Source of the DNA: Lichenifustis flavocetrariae
GTDB lineage: Bacteria > Pseudomonadota > Alphaproteobacteria > Rhizobiales > Beijerinckiaceae
DNA length: 64,000 bases
Assembly: GCF_026130545.1 (NCBI RefSeq)
Contig: NZ_JAMOIM010000001.1
Coordinates: 248,001 to 312,000 of the forward strand
Direction: 5' to 3'
Shown: in pieces, positions 33,403-42,074 of the stretch
How the letters are laid out: each line of letters begins with the position of its first letter
Numbering within the stretch: position 1 is the stretch's first letter
Program-made: the position numbers and the translations under genes
Notes under the pieces: generated by a model
Database searches by the model: none
What the model saw: the letters and a program-made list of their open reading frames with translations, nothing else
What the model was told of the DNA's origin: nothing

Positions 33403-33648
33403 ATGACCAAATCCCTCGCCCTTGCTTGTTCCGCTCTCGCGCTCTGCGCCGGCTTGTCGTTCGCGTCCGTGGCTCAGGCCGATGACGCCATGAGCGCGGG
33501 CTCGGGCGATGCCATGATGAAGAAGGACAGCATGAAGAAGCACGACACGATGATGAAGAAACACGATGGCATGATGAAGAAGCACGCCATGAAGGGCGAT
33601 GCCATGAAGAAGGATTCGATGAGCAAGGACGCGACATCGGACGAGTGA
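33403..33648 (+). CDS. Pentapeptide MXKDX-repeat secreted protein
   Basis: Secreted protein of 81 residues. A 26-residue leader ends SVAQADD, and the rest is a low-complexity array of Met-Lys-Lys-Asp/His pentads such as MMKKDSMKKHD. This is the MXKDX family of small secreted proteins, of unknown function. The density of Met and His suggests metal binding, but that is inference. GGAAAG lies 8 bases before ATG 33403. It begins 102 bases after the anti-sigma gene on the same strand and is a likely target of that sigma factor. Confidence 0.82.
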   Translation: MTKSLALACSALALCAGLSFASVAQADDAMSAGSGDAMMKKDSMKKHDTMMKKHDGMMKKHAMKGDAMKKDSMSKDATSDE

Positions 33649-33741
33649 GACGTCGGGCAGAAAGCCGAAGCACATCGCCTGCCGCGATCTCAGTTTCTCC
33701 CTTGGCCCCGCTTTACAGCTATCTGATACAGGCCATGATTT

Positions 33742-33764
33742 CCCCTCTCCCTTGCGGAGAGGGG
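33742..33764. repeat. Perfect hairpin in intergenic region
   Basis: CCCCTCTCC and GGAGAGGGG form a perfect 9-bp stem with a 5-base loop CTTGC, between the convergent MXKDX and HAD hydrolase genes. It has the core of the palindromic intergenic repeats of this lineage and could act as a terminator, though no T run follows. Confidence 0.6.
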
Positions 33765-33844
33765 AGCGGATTCGATTGCGACTCTTTTGGAAGATCGTGC
33801 GTCCAAGCTGCTCCTCAATCAACGAGCCGCACTTCGTTAAATAG

Positions 33845-34516
33845 CTACGTGGAAGGCGTCTCGGCTAGAAGGGCCGCCTCAAGCAAGTCCACAATCCGAT
33901 CTATGCTGAGATCGGCTGGCGGATTCGCGGCCAAGACTTTCTCGTCCCGCGCGAACTGCCCCTGGCGCGGGAACACGGTGGTGACGCGCGAACCCCAGGC
34001 TGTCTTGAAGGCGGTGAGGATACGGACCTTGTCGTCGACCAGCACGTGATGCTCGGCCGGAAATTGCGCCAGGATCGCGTCGAGTTCTTCGTCCTTGTGA
34101 ACGGCGATCATCAGGTCGCCGTTGACCGCATCGGCAAGGCCTGAGCGCCGGAGTTTGTTCGGCTGGAACACTGCGTCGCCGTCCGTCAGCAGGGCTGTGC
34201 GTCCGAGACCGCGCATGCGATCCAGCACATCGAGAGCACCCGGATAAAGCAGCGTCTCGTAAGGGTAGTCTAGAATGAAGGCGGCGAGCCGCAAGGCCTC
34301 GCGGTCATCGGGCCGCTCCAATCGGTAGCTCTGGCAGGCACCGAGATAATCGCGGTAGCCGAGCGTCTTGAACAGGTGGTCCTGCAGCGCCCAATATCGA
34401 TCCCGCGCGGCCGCTCCCGAGGTCGCGGCGACATGCGCCTTGAGATCGTCCTGAAAACGGTCGTTGTCGAGAAGCGTGTTATCGACGTCGACCAGGAATA
34501 CGCGTGCGTCCGTCAT
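33845..34516 (-). CDS. HAD-family hydrolase
   Basis: Haloacid-dehalogenase-fold phosphatase of 223 residues. Motif I is FLVDVDNTLLD with nucleophile Asp9 and the general-base Asp11, motif II LLTDGD, motif III Lys in the QPNKLRRSG region and motif IV VLVDDK. The helical cap lies between motifs I and II (about residues 20-95), as in beta-phosphoglucomutase and pyrimidine nucleotidase groups. The substrate cannot be told. It is convergent with the MXKDX gene and 73 bases from the end of the amidohydrolase gene on the same strand. Confidence 0.88.
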   Translation of the reverse strand: MTDARVFLVDVDNTLLDNDRFQDDLKAHVAATSGAAARDRYWALQDHLFKTLGYRDYLGACQSYRLERPDDREALRLAAFILDYPYETLLYPGALDVLDRMRGLGRTALLTDGDAVFQPNKLRRSGLADAVNGDLMIAVHKDEELDAILAQFPAEHHVLVDDKVRILTAFKTAWGSRVTTVFPRQGQFARDEKVLAANPPADLSIDRIVDLLEAALLAETPST

Positions 34517-34589
34517 TCCGTGTCCGCTCCTGGCATGCTGCCGCCCGCGATATCATGCATTGCAAGGGTCTCGGCAAGGCGTTTGGCCA

Positions 34590-35780
34590 TCAGACCACTT
34601 CCGGCACCCGTTCAGCGGGCGGGGTGTTGCGACTGCGGCCGGTCCGCACCACGCCGTCGATCATCACCATGCCGATGCCGGGCAGGTCGCCGAGCTCGAC
34701 CGCTTCGAGCAGCGTCTTGCCGGCGCCATGCTGCGGCCGATCCAGGAAGGTGAAGTCGGCCGCGCGACCGACTTCTACGAGGCCGCAATCGAGCGAGCGC
34801 ATACGCGCCGTATTGCCGGTGCCGAAGCAGAAGGCCACCTCGGCCGGCACCTCGCCGAGCGACGACAGCATGGAGATCATGCGCAGGATGCCGAGGGGCT
34901 GCACGCCCGAACCGGCTGGTCCGTCGGTGCCGAGGATCAGGCGCTCCATCTGGTTCATCTCGCGCGCGGTCCGCAGCGTGTAGAGCGCCGCGCGCTCGTT
35001 GCCGTTGTGAACGATTTCGAGGCCGCGACCGCAGCCCTCACAGATGCAGCGGATCTCGCGATCGGGCAGGGCGGTGTGGCCGCCGTTGATGTGGCCCACG
35101 ACATCCGTGTCGGCTTCGAGCACCACGGCCGAATCGATGAGGCCCGAGCCGGGGATCGAGGGGCCACCCGTATGGATGGTCGATTGAATCCCGTATTTGC
35201 GCGCCCAGCCCACCATCTGCCGCGCCGTCGCGCCGTCCTTCACGCCGCCGAGGCCGACCTCGCCGAGCAACGTGACGCCCGCCGCCGCGAGTTCCTTAAA
35301 ATCGTCCTCCACCATGCCGGGCTCGATCACCGGCGCACCGGCATGGATCTTCATGCCGCCGGGCCGGAAGGCCGTGAAGGCGCGCTGCGCGAAGATCGCC
35401 ATGGCCTTGAGGCCGACGATGTCTCGCGGCCGCCCCGGTGTATGCACCTCGCCGGCCGAGATCATCGTGGTGACGCCGCCATGCAGCGTCGAATCGATCC
35501 AGTTGATCTGGCTCTGGCGCGGCGTCCAATCGCCGGCGACGGGATGGACGTGGCTGTCGATGAGGCCGGGCGATACGCCGCAGCCGTGCGCGTCGATCGT
35601 GGTCTTGGCGCCCTCGGTGTCGAGGTCCTTGAAGCGGCCAATGGCCGTGATCCGCCCATCGACCGCCACGATCGCATCGGCATCGAGGATCGGGCGGCCG
35701 ATGTCGCCGCTGAGCAGCAGGCCGATGTTCTTGATGACGAGCTTGCCCGAAGGGCCGGCCGCCGGTGCGTCATGCGCCAT
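34590..35780 (-). CDS. Enamidase-like amidohydrolase
   Basis: Metal-dependent amidohydrolase of 396 residues. It resembles enamidase, which opens 6-oxo-tetrahydronicotinate in nicotinate degradation. The metal-site motif LIDSHVHP (residues about 74-81), the later GEVGLGGV, the paired His of VGHINGGHTALP and the Asp of LGTDGPAGSG are present, all usual for the superfamily. Nicotinate-pathway genes are not seen nearby, so the real substrate may be another cyclic amide or imide. A 20-bp palindrome of GntR type (35834-35853) lies 54 bases upstream of the start, suggesting control by a GntR/FadR-family regulator encoded elsewhere. ATG 35780 is used. Confidence 0.82.
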   Translation of the reverse strand: MAHDAPAAGPSGKLVIKNIGLLLSGDIGRPILDADAIVAVDGRITAIGRFKDLDTEGAKTTIDAHGCGVSPGLIDSHVHPVAGDWTPRQSQINWIDSTLHGGVTTMISAGEVHTPGRPRDIVGLKAMAIFAQRAFTAFRPGGMKIHAGAPVIEPGMVEDDFKELAAAGVTLLGEVGLGGVKDGATARQMVGWARKYGIQSTIHTGGPSIPGSGLIDSAVVLEADTDVVGHINGGHTALPDREIRCICEGCGRGLEIVHNGNERAALYTLRTAREMNQMERLILGTDGPAGSGVQPLGILRMISMLSSLGEVPAEVAFCFGTGNTARMRSLDCGLVEVGRAADFTFLDRPQHGAGKTLLEAVELGDLPGIGMVMIDGVVRTGRSRNTPPAERVPEVV

Positions 35781-35833
35781 CCGCGTGTCTCCTGGAACGA
35801 TCGGGTGGACCCGCCGCGAGGGCAGGCGGTTAG

Positions 35834-35853
35834 ATCGTTTGTATACGAACGAT
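35834..35853. promoter_or_regulatory. GntR-type operator upstream of enamidase-like gene
   Basis: ATCGTTTGTATACGAACGAT is a near-perfect palindrome, 18 of 20 positions symmetric, centred on GTATAC. Regulators of the FadR branch of the GntR family commonly bind TTGTATACAA-like sites. It is well placed, 54 bases before the amidohydrolase start. No GntR-family gene is found in the window. Confidence 0.6.
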
Positions 35854-35897
35854 GGCGAGCCTAGAGGAGCCAGGGCGCTGGCTCAAGGGTTTGGGCT

Positions 35898-35914
35898 GAT
35901 GCAACGGCGTTGCA
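35898..35914. promoter_or_regulatory. Perfect 17-bp palindrome upstream of HTH gene
   Basis: ATGCAACGGCGTTGCAT is an 8-bp perfect inverted repeat around a single G, 96 bases before the HTH protein gene at 36010 and 118 bases from the enamidase-like gene. It could be the autoregulatory operator of the HTH protein. Confidence 0.45.
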
Positions 35915-36009
35915 TTGCGGCTTCGGGTTGGGAGCTGTTGCGTAATCTTCACCGAAACCGGTGTTGTTCTTGACGTGCTTAGGATCGGCCATCGTCGTGA
36001 GGTCTATGA

Positions 36010-36381
36010 ATGAACGCGATCCACATCAACGCCACCATTGACGGCGACACGGTGACGACGCCGCGCGCCGAGTTCGATCGAATCGTCGAGTTGCTCGAAG
36101 ATGCGCAGGATGCTGCTGCGGCCGATAACATCAGCCGTAAACTTTTGTCTGGTGAGGAAGAGTTGCTTCCCGCCGCATTCGTCGACCGCGCTCTTGCGGA
36201 TGAAAGCCTCGTCCGTTTGTGGCGTGAACATCGTCACCTCACGGAAGAGATGTTGGCCGGTCAGGCCGACATCCCGGTCCAGACATTGTACGAGATCGAG
36301 CAGGGGACACGCGAAAGCAGCGTTGCCGTGCTGAAGGCCATTGCCGTGGCCCTCCAGGTTGGGCTCGACGATTTGGTTTAG
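36010..36381 (+). CDS. Orphan HTH (XRE-type) antitoxin-like regulator
   Basis: DNA-binding protein of 123 residues. The C-terminal third is an XRE-type helix-turn-helix (LTEEMLAGQADIPVQTLYEI followed by EQGTRESSVAVLKAIAVAL, about residues 75-118). The N-terminal part (TPRAEFDRIVELLEDAQD...) resembles antitoxin dimerisation segments, and the layout is that of antitoxins of RelE/HigB-type systems. No toxin gene is found on either side: 145 bases upstream and the repeat region downstream are too short or non-coding. It is therefore an orphan, perhaps acting only as a repressor. GAGG lies 7 bases before ATG 36010. Confidence 0.75.
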   Translation: MNAIHINATIDGDTVTTPRAEFDRIVELLEDAQDAAAADNISRKLLSGEEELLPAAFVDRALADESLVRLWREHRHLTEEMLAGQADIPVQTLYEIEQGTRESSVAVLKAIAVALQVGLDDLV

Positions 36382-36430
36382 CTACGACCTCAAGCGTGGA
36401 TGCCTTCATGGGCGTGCCGCGACCCTGCCA

Positions 36431-36516
36431 CGTCATTGCGAGGCGGCGAAGCCGCCGTGGCAACCCCTGCCGCGCCGAGGTCATGGATCGCTACCGGCCG
36501 GGCCGTCGCGATGACG
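36431..36516. repeat. Palindromic interspersed repeat with terminal inverted repeats
   Basis: The element opens CGTCATTGCGA (36431-36441) and closes TCGCGATGACG (36506-36516), an 11-bp inverted pair with one mismatch. Inside it, GGCGGC-GAA-GCCGCC (36442-36456) forms a tight hairpin. The CGTCATTGCGAGG start is typical of a short palindromic repeat family widespread in alphaproteobacteria. It lies between the HTH gene and the end of glyS. Confidence 0.75.
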
Positions 36517-36566
36517 GGCCAGCGACCCCTGTCAAAGCGGTCCGATCTCAATTGAAGTCGGCCTGC

Positions 36567-38804
36567 TTACCCCGCGACTTTCGAGAAATCCGCCACCGTC
36601 AGCGTCGTCCGCCGCAGCGCGTTGAGCAGCCGCAGGCGGTTGCGGCGGAGGCCGGCATCGTCGGCATTGACCGTGACACGCTCGAAGAAGGCGTCGACGG
36701 CCGGTCGCAGCCGCGCCATGGCGCGCATGGCGGCCTCGAAATCCTCGCAGCCAACGGCGGCGGCCGTGTCGGCCTCAGTGAGCGTCAGGGCTTCGGCGAG
36801 GGCGTGCTCCTCGGCCAGGTCGAGCAGTCCGGGCTCATGGGCGGCCTCGAAGGCGCCGGCACCGTCCTTCTTCTCCTCGGCCCGCAGGATGTTGGCGGCG
36901 CGCCGGTAGCCGGCGAGCAGCGATTTGCCGTCCTCCGTGTCGAGGAAGCGGCCGAGCGCCTCGACGCGGCGGACGATCATCAGCAGGTCGTCCTGGCCGG
37001 GCAGGGCGAAGACGGCGTCGATGAGGTCGTGCCGGGCGCCTTGATCGCGGAGATATACTTTCAGGCGGTCGGCGAAGAAGGCGAGGAGATCTGAAAGAAC
37101 CGGAGTTTCATCATCTTGCCCACCGAGTCCGAAATGCAGTCGGTTTCCGATTTCGGACGCTTGTTGAGCCAGGGCGGTCAGCCGCAAAGTGGTCTGTATG
37201 TTTTCAGCAGCTGGCTTCTGTGCAATCGACCGTTGTTCGGCCATGTTCGAGTGAACGCGAGAAAATCTCAGTGGGTGAACCAGCGCCTGCAGAAGCCGAA
37301 GTTTCATGGCGCGATCCAATACGATCCTAATTACCCCCAACGCCGCTCGCCGCAACGCATAAGGGTCCTTGCTCCCCGTGGGCTTCTCGTCGATGGCCCA
37401 GAACCCGACGAGCGTATCGAGCTTGTCGGCAAGCGCCACCGCGATCGATACCGGATCGCTCGGCACCCGGTCGCCCGGCCCCTGTGGCTTGTAATGCTCC
37501 TCGACCGCCGCCGCGACCGAGGCGTCCTCGCCCTGCGCCGCCGCGTAGTAGCGCCCCATCAATCCCTGCAGTTCAGGGAACTCGCCCACCATGTCGGAGA
37601 CGAGATCGGCCTTGGCCAGAAGCGCCGCCCGCTCGGCCTTGGCCGGATCGGCGCCGACAAGCGGCGCCAGATCCTTCGCCAGCGCCGCGATGCGTTGCAC
37701 GCGCTGACCTTGCGTGCCCAGCTTCTCGTGGAACACGATGCTGTCGAGCTTCGGCAGCCGGTCTTCGAGCCGCACCTTGAGGTCCGATTCCCAAAAGAAC
37801 TTCGCATCCGAGAGCCGCGCCCGCACCACCCGCTCGTTGCCGGCCACGATGGCGGCGCCTCCATCTGGCGCGACGATGTTCGAGGTCAGCAGGAACGCGT
37901 TGGCGAGTGTCTCCTGGCCGAGCCGGCGCAGCACGAAACATTTCTGATTGGCCCGGATCGTGGCCCGGATCACTTCCGGCGGGATGGCGAGAAAACTCTC
38001 GTCGAAGCGGCCCATCAGCACCACGGGCCATTCGACGAGGCCCGCCACCTCGGCCAGCAACGCCTCGTCCTCGACCACTTCCAGCCCTTGTGCGAAAGCG
38101 AGGTCGCGGGCGTCGTGCCGGATGATCTCGGCCCGGCGTTCGCTGTCGAGCACCACCTTGTGCTTCTCAAGCTGCGGCCCGTAGTCGTCGAAGCGCTTCA
38201 CCGTGAAGGGGGCGGGCGCGAGGAAGCGATGGCCGCGCGTGATGTTGCCAGCCAAGATGCCGCCCACGCTGAACGCCACCACCTCGGGGTCCTCGGTCTC
38301 GGCCCCAAAGGTGCAGAGGATGGATTGCAGCGGCCGAACCCAACGCAGCGCCTCGGGCTGTGAGGAGTCCCGACCCCACCGCATCGACTTCGGCCAGGGA
38401 AAGCTCTTAATCAGCGCCGGCAGGATCTCGGCCAGCACCTCGATCGTGTCGCGGCCGGTCCGGGCGATGACGGCGGTGTAGAAGGATCCTTTCTTCGGGT
38501 CCTCGGTCACGCTCGCCTGCTCGATCGAGGTGAGGCCCGCGCTCTTCAGGAACCCTTGGATGGCGCCTTCGGGCGCCCCGACGCGCGGCCCCTTGCGCTC
38601 TTCCCGCGTGTCCGGCTGTTTCACCGGCAGGCCCGCGACATGCAGGGCCAGCCGCCGGGGCGTCGCGAAGCCGCGTGCGCCCTCATAGATCAACCCGCGC
38701 TCGACCAGCGCGTCGGTCACGAGCTTCGTCAGGTCGAGTGCCGCCTGACGCTGCATGCGCGCCGGAATTTCTTCGGAGAAAAGTTCGAGCAGGAGATCGG
38801 GCAT
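36567..38804 (-). CDS. glyS: Glycyl-tRNA synthetase beta subunit
   Basis: Beta subunit of the tetrameric (alpha2-beta2) glycyl-tRNA synthetase, needed for tRNA-Gly binding and charging. The 745-residue product starts [20 protein letters not shown], the typical family N-terminus. It contains the FRKSMRWG-like block as [19 protein letters not shown] and the HD-like segment [15 protein letters not shown]. Its end carries the anticodon-binding domain ([19 protein letters not shown]). ATG 38804 is preferred over an ORF extension to 38861 because homology begins there. The alpha subunit gene glyQ lies about 2.1 kb away, with four genes on the opposite strand in between, an uncommon arrangement. Confidence 0.96.
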   Translation of the reverse strand: MPDLLLELFSEEIPARMQRQAALDLTKLVTDALVERGLIYEGARGFATPRRLALHVAGLPVKQPDTREERKGPRVGAPEGAIQGFLKSAGLTSIEQASVTEDPKKGSFYTAVIARTGRDTIEVLAEILPALIKSFPWPKSMRWGRDSSQPEALRWVRPLQSILCTFGAETEDPEVVAFSVGGILAGNITRGHRFLAPAPFTVKRFDDYGPQLEKHKVVLDSERRAEIIRHDARDLAFAQGLEVVEDEALLAEVAGLVEWPVVLMGRFDESFLAIPPEVIRATIRANQKCFVLRRLGQETLANAFLLTSNIVAPDGGAAIVAGNERVVRARLSDAKFFWESDLKVRLEDRLPKLDSIVFHEKLGTQGQRVQRIAALAKDLAPLVGADPAKAERAALLAKADLVSDMVGEFPELQGLMGRYYAAAQGEDASVAAAVEEHYKPQGPGDRVPSDPVSIAVALADKLDTLVGFWAIDEKPTGSKDPYALRRAALGVIRIVLDRAMKLRLLQALVHPLRFSRVHSNMAEQRSIAQKPAAENIQTTLRLTALAQQASEIGNRLHFGLGGQDDETPVLSDLLAFFADRLKVYLRDQGARHDLIDAVFALPGQDDLLMIVRRVEALGRFLDTEDGKSLLAGYRRAANILRAEEKKDGAGAFEAAHEPGLLDLAEEHALAEALTLTEADTAAAVGCEDFEAAMRAMARLRPAVDAFFERVTVNADDAGLRRNRLRLLNALRRTTLTVADFSKVAG

Positions 38805-38938
38805 GTGAGGCTTGCTGTGACTTCGGAATGCCTTCCTAGTCGGCGCCGGCCGCTCTGTCACTTCGGCAGGTGCGACAGTCCCGCATTTGGCATGCGGCTC
38901 TCGCCGTCTTAATCTTTGTTATGATATCGCGACATCCC

Positions 38939-39670
38939 ATGTTCAGTGTCCTGATCCCGACCAAAAACCGGCCCGACCTCCTGGAACGGGCGCTCCGCTC
39001 GGTCCTGCGCCAGCAAGGTCCCTCCTGGGAGGCTATCGTGGCCGACGACGGGGACGGGAGCGGCGAAGCGGCCGTGCTGGCCATGGGCGATTCGCGCATC
39101 ACGGCGCTGCGCACGGGAGCGCGCGGACAGGTGCCGGCGCGCAACATGGCTTTGGCCCGCGCCCGTGCGCCGTTCATCGCCTTTCTGGACGACGACGACT
39201 GGTGGGAGGCGCCGGACCATTTGGCCCATTTGGCGAGGGCTCTCGCGGCGGGTGCCGACCTCGCCTATGCGGATGGACGCATCGTGCGCGAGAACGACGG
39301 CGGCGTGGAAATCCCCTTCCTGGCGGGGATCGACCAAGAGGCTATCCGCCATGACAATATGCTGCTCGTGTCCGGCATCGCCTTCACGCGCGAGGCGGCG
39401 ACCCGTGTCGGCCCGTTCGACGAGACCCTGCCGATTTATTGGGATTGGGATTTCTATCTGCGGCTGGCCGCCGGCGGGGCTCATTTCACCCATGCGGGCG
39501 GCGACGGCGTGCGGATTTCGGCACGGCAGGGCACAGCCTCGTCGGAGACCCACCGGGCCTTGCGACAGGCCCAGCTCGATCGGCTCAGCGCCCTGCATGG
39601 GCTGACGGGGCTTGTGTTGCGCAACCATGAAAGCATCGCGCTCGACCAGGCCGCAGCCCTTGTCGAATGA
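38939..39670 (+). CDS. Family 2 glycosyltransferase
   Basis: Glycosyltransferase of the GT-A fold, 243 residues, probably cytoplasmic. It has the nucleotide-sugar-binding start FSVLIPTKNRPDLLERALRS, the VADDGDGSG segment and the metal-binding acidic motif FLDDDDWWEAP (about residues 79-89). The donor and acceptor cannot be told; cell-surface glycans are usual for this family. ATG 38939 is used; ATG 38921 in frame is an alternative, and neither has a clear ribosome-binding site. It is divergent from glyS. Confidence 0.86.
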   Translation: MFSVLIPTKNRPDLLERALRSVLRQQGPSWEAIVADDGDGSGEAAVLAMGDSRITALRTGARGQVPARNMALARARAPFIAFLDDDDWWEAPDHLAHLARALAAGADLAYADGRIVRENDGGVEIPFLAGIDQEAIRHDNMLLVSGIAFTREAATRVGPFDETLPIYWDWDFYLRLAAGGAHFTHAGGDGVRISARQGTASSETHRALRQAQLDRLSALHGLTGLVLRNHESIALDQAAALVE

Positions 39671-39755
39671 GGTGTCTGGCCCCGCGCACGTTGGGACGTC
39701 ACATGAAAGCTGTTAGGTTCAATCCGCGCATTGAAGGCGCATCGGGAGGCTTACG

Positions 39756-40121
39756 ATGAGTTGGCTTGGCGGGGCACTGGGAAACATCATGGAGTCGATC
39801 GGCTCCTCTGGCATCGGGGGGCAGCTCGCCAAAACCCTCGGGCCAACGGTGCTGCAGAGCGTGATCGCGCAGCTCAACCAGAACGGGCTGGGACCGAAGG
39901 TGAACTCATGGCTGGGCGGCGGCGAGAACCAGCCCATCACGCCCGACGAGATCCGCAATGCGCTGGGCAATCAGAAGCTGCAGGAGATCGCCGCCTCGCT
40001 CGGCATCCCGGCCGACAAGATCTCCGAGATCCTGGCGCAGGCTCTTCCGGCGGCTGTGGATCATGCCTCGCCGAACGGAACGATCGAACCGGAGCCGCAA
40101 GAGCCAGCTAGCAAAAGCTAA
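39756..40121 (+). CDS. YidB-family (DUF937) protein
   Basis: Protein of 121 residues with the YidB-type layout: a Gly-rich N-terminal segment (SWLGGALGNIMESIGSSGIG), a middle GLGPKVNSWLGGGENQPITPDEIRNAL block, shown here in two parts, and a C-terminal Pro/Glu-rich tail. The family is widespread in proteobacteria and its function is not known. A GGGAGG ribosome-binding site lies 6 bases before ATG 39756. It stands alone between the glycosyltransferase and parDE. Confidence 0.85.
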   Translation: MSWLGGALGNIMESIGSSGIGGQLAKTLGPTVLQSVIAQLNQNGLGPKVNSWLGGGENQPITPDEIRNALGNQKLQEIAASLGIPADKISEILAQALPAAVDHASPNGTIEPEPQEPASKS

Positions 40122-40247
40122 AAGGGCGGAGACGAATCGCTGCCGCCGAGGTGGGGCCATCACGCGCGCCGCGGTTGAGACTGTCGTGCTGTCGGCGGAA
40201 GCTGATCGAGAGGCGCACGCTGTCCGTACACGATCATTGCCCGATGA

Positions 40248-40262
40248 TACCAAATATTGGTA
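40248..40262. promoter_or_regulatory. Operator-like palindrome upstream of parDE
   Basis: TACCAAATATTGGTA is a perfect inverted repeat of 6 bp on each side of ATA, 27 bases before the parD start. ParD antitoxins repress their own operon by binding such sites, so this is the probable parDE operator and may overlap the promoter. Confidence 0.65.
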
Positions 40263-40289
40263 CGATGTGGCTCGACCGGGAGAAATCCA

Positions 40290-40535
40290 ATGGCGCGGAA
40301 CACATCTGTTTCGCTTGGCGATCATTTCGCCAGCTTCATCGACCATCAGGTTCAAACGGGTCGCTACGGCTCAGCCAGTGATGTCGTGCGGGCGGGCTTG
40401 CGCCTTCTCGAAGAGCATGAAGCCAAGGTGAAGGCATTGCAGGCCGCCCTCATTGCCGGCGAAGAGTCCGGCGAACCTGTTCCCTTCGAGAGTGCAGCGT
40501 TCCTCGTCGAGATGCGAATGAAGCACGCCCGATAA
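40290..40535 (+). CDS. parD: ParD-family antitoxin
   Basis: Ribbon-helix-helix antitoxin of 81 residues. The N-terminal RHH domain reads RNTSVSLGDHFASFIDHQVQ and continues GRYGSASDVVRAGLRLLEEHE, both typical of ParD/CopG antitoxins. The C-terminal tail neutralises the toxin. GGGAG lies 7 bases before ATG 40290. The toxin gene follows after one base, and a palindromic operator lies just upstream. Confidence 0.93.
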   Translation: MARNTSVSLGDHFASFIDHQVQTGRYGSASDVVRAGLRLLEEHEAKVKALQAALIAGEESGEPVPFESAAFLVEMRMKHAR

Positions 40536-40536
40536 G

Positions 40537-40824
40537 ATGCGTGGCTACAGGTTATCGCCGCTCGCACGAACCGATCTCGAACATATTTGGGTGCACACCT
40601 TCAAGAACTGGTCGGCGGAGCAAGCGGATCGCTATCACCAGAGCATCATCGCTGCCATCGAGGGTTTGCTCCGAGGGGAAAGTGTAGGTCGGCCCGTCGA
40701 TATCCGCGCAGGCTATTTCAAATATGCCGTTGGGGCGCATTTCGTGTTTTTCACACTTTCGGACACTTCCCTCGACGTCATCCGGATCCTGCATCAGCAG
40801 ATGGACGTCAGCAGACATCTGTAA
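40537..40824 (+). CDS. parE: ParE-family toxin
   Basis: Toxin of the ParE/RelE superfamily, 95 residues. ParE proteins poison DNA gyrase. The family start YRLSPLARTDLEHIWVHT, the GRPVDIRAGYFKYAVGAH block and the C-terminal DVIRILHQQMDVSRHL are all present, so the protein looks intact. It starts one base after the parD stop, as is usual for the pair. The system lies between glyS and glyQ. Confidence 0.93.
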   Translation: MRGYRLSPLARTDLEHIWVHTFKNWSAEQADRYHQSIIAAIEGLLRGESVGRPVDIRAGYFKYAVGAHFVFFTLSDTSLDVIRILHQQMDVSRHL

Positions 40825-40905
40825 CTTCGGCTCGCGTTTGCGCGGGTCGGAGAGACTCGGATCTCAAGCAGGCAAACGATTTTCGTCGAGTTAAGGCGCG
40901 GAACC

Positions 40906-41844
40906 TCAGGCGGACGCCGCGCCACCGCCCGCCGTCTTCAGCCAGGCCGCACCGCAGGCTTTCGCGAGTTCGCGCACGCGCAGGATGTAGCTCTGCCGCT
41001 CGGTCACCGAGATCACGCCGCGCGCATCGAGCAGGTTGAACAGGTGCGAGGCCTTGATGCACTGGTCATAGGCCGGCAGCGCCATGGCGTGCCGGCTGCC
41101 CTCGTCGCCGGCCGCCAGGATCGCCTTGGCCTCGCCCTCGGCATCCTTGAAATGCTGGAACAGCAGCGCCGTGTCGGCCTGCTCGAAGTTGAAGCGGCTG
41201 TATTCCTGCTCGGCCTGCTTGAACACATCGCCGTAGGTAATGCGTTCGTCACCGTCGCGGCCGTTGAAGTTCAGATCATAGACGTTCTCGACGCCCTGCA
41301 CATACATGGCGAGCCGTTCGAGCCCATAGGTGAGTTCGCCCGACACGGGAGAACATTCCACCCCGGCCACCTGCTGGAAGTAGGTGAATTGCGAGACTTC
41401 CATGCCGTCGCACCAGCACTCCCAGCCGAGGCCCCAGGCGCCGAGCGTCGGGCTTTCCCAATCGTCCTCGACGAACCGCACGTCATGCAGCGCGAGATCC
41501 ACCCCGATCGCGGCGAGCGAACCGAGATAGAGCTCCTGCAGGTTCGGCGGCGAGGGTTTGATGATCACCTGGAACTGGTAATAGTGCTGCAATCGGTTCG
41601 GGTTCTCGCCGTACCGGCCATCCTTGGGGCGGCGCGAGGGCTGTACATAGGCGGCCCGCCAGGGCCTCGGGCCAAGCGCCCGCAGCGTCGTCGCCGGATG
41701 GAACGTGCCGGCCCCCACTTCCATGTCGTAGGGTTGCAGGATCACGCAGCCCTCAGCGGCCCAAAACCGCTGGAGCGTGAGGATGATGTCCTGGAAGGAT
41801 CGCGTGGGTTCGGCGGGCGCGCCGGCAGTGGCAGACATTGACAT
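40906..41844 (-). CDS. glyQ: Glycyl-tRNA synthetase alpha subunit
   Basis: Catalytic alpha subunit of the tetrameric glycyl-tRNA synthetase, 312 residues. Class II core motifs are seen: [20 protein letters not shown] (motif 1 region, about residues 27-46), [20 protein letters not shown] (motif 2 region, about 66-85) and the [18 protein letters not shown] segment. ATG 41844 is used; a second Met two codons later is possible. glyS is about 2.1 kb further along on the same strand, beyond four opposite-strand genes. The tRNA-Gly gene lies just upstream of glyQ on the same strand. Confidence 0.96.
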   Translation of the reverse strand: MSMSATAGAPAEPTRSFQDIILTLQRFWAAEGCVILQPYDMEVGAGTFHPATTLRALGPRPWRAAYVQPSRRPKDGRYGENPNRLQHYYQFQVIIKPSPPNLQELYLGSLAAIGVDLALHDVRFVEDDWESPTLGAWGLGWECWCDGMEVSQFTYFQQVAGVECSPVSGELTYGLERLAMYVQGVENVYDLNFNGRDGDERITYGDVFKQAEQEYSRFNFEQADTALLFQHFKDAEGEAKAILAAGDEGSRHAMALPAYDQCIKASHLFNLLDARGVISVTERQSYILRVRELAKACGAAWLKTAGGGAASA

Positions 41845-41955
41845 CCCGCTCGGGTGGCTCAGGCGGCCGGACCCTAGTGAGGAGGAACAAGCGGGTCAAC
41901 CGGCCATCGGCAGCCGGAGAATGTCTGGCTGGACATTGCGAAGGCGTTGGAAAGC

Positions 41956-42029
41956 TGGAGCGGGTGAAGGGAATCGAACCCTCGTATTCAGCTTGGAAGG
42001 CTGCTGCTCTACCATTGAGCTACACCCGC
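41956..42029 (-). tRNA. tRNA-Gly (anticodon TCC)
   Basis: On the reverse strand the gene reads GCGGGTGTAGCTCAATGGTA at the 5' end and CACCCGC then TCCA at the 3' end, giving a 7-bp acceptor stem. The anticodon loop is CTTCCAA, so the anticodon is TCC, and the T loop is GTTCGATTC. CCA is encoded. It lies 111 bases upstream of glyQ. Confidence 0.96.
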
Positions 42030-42074
42030 GTCGCCTCAGCATAGCCGAGCTTGAACCCGAACGCGATATAGTTT

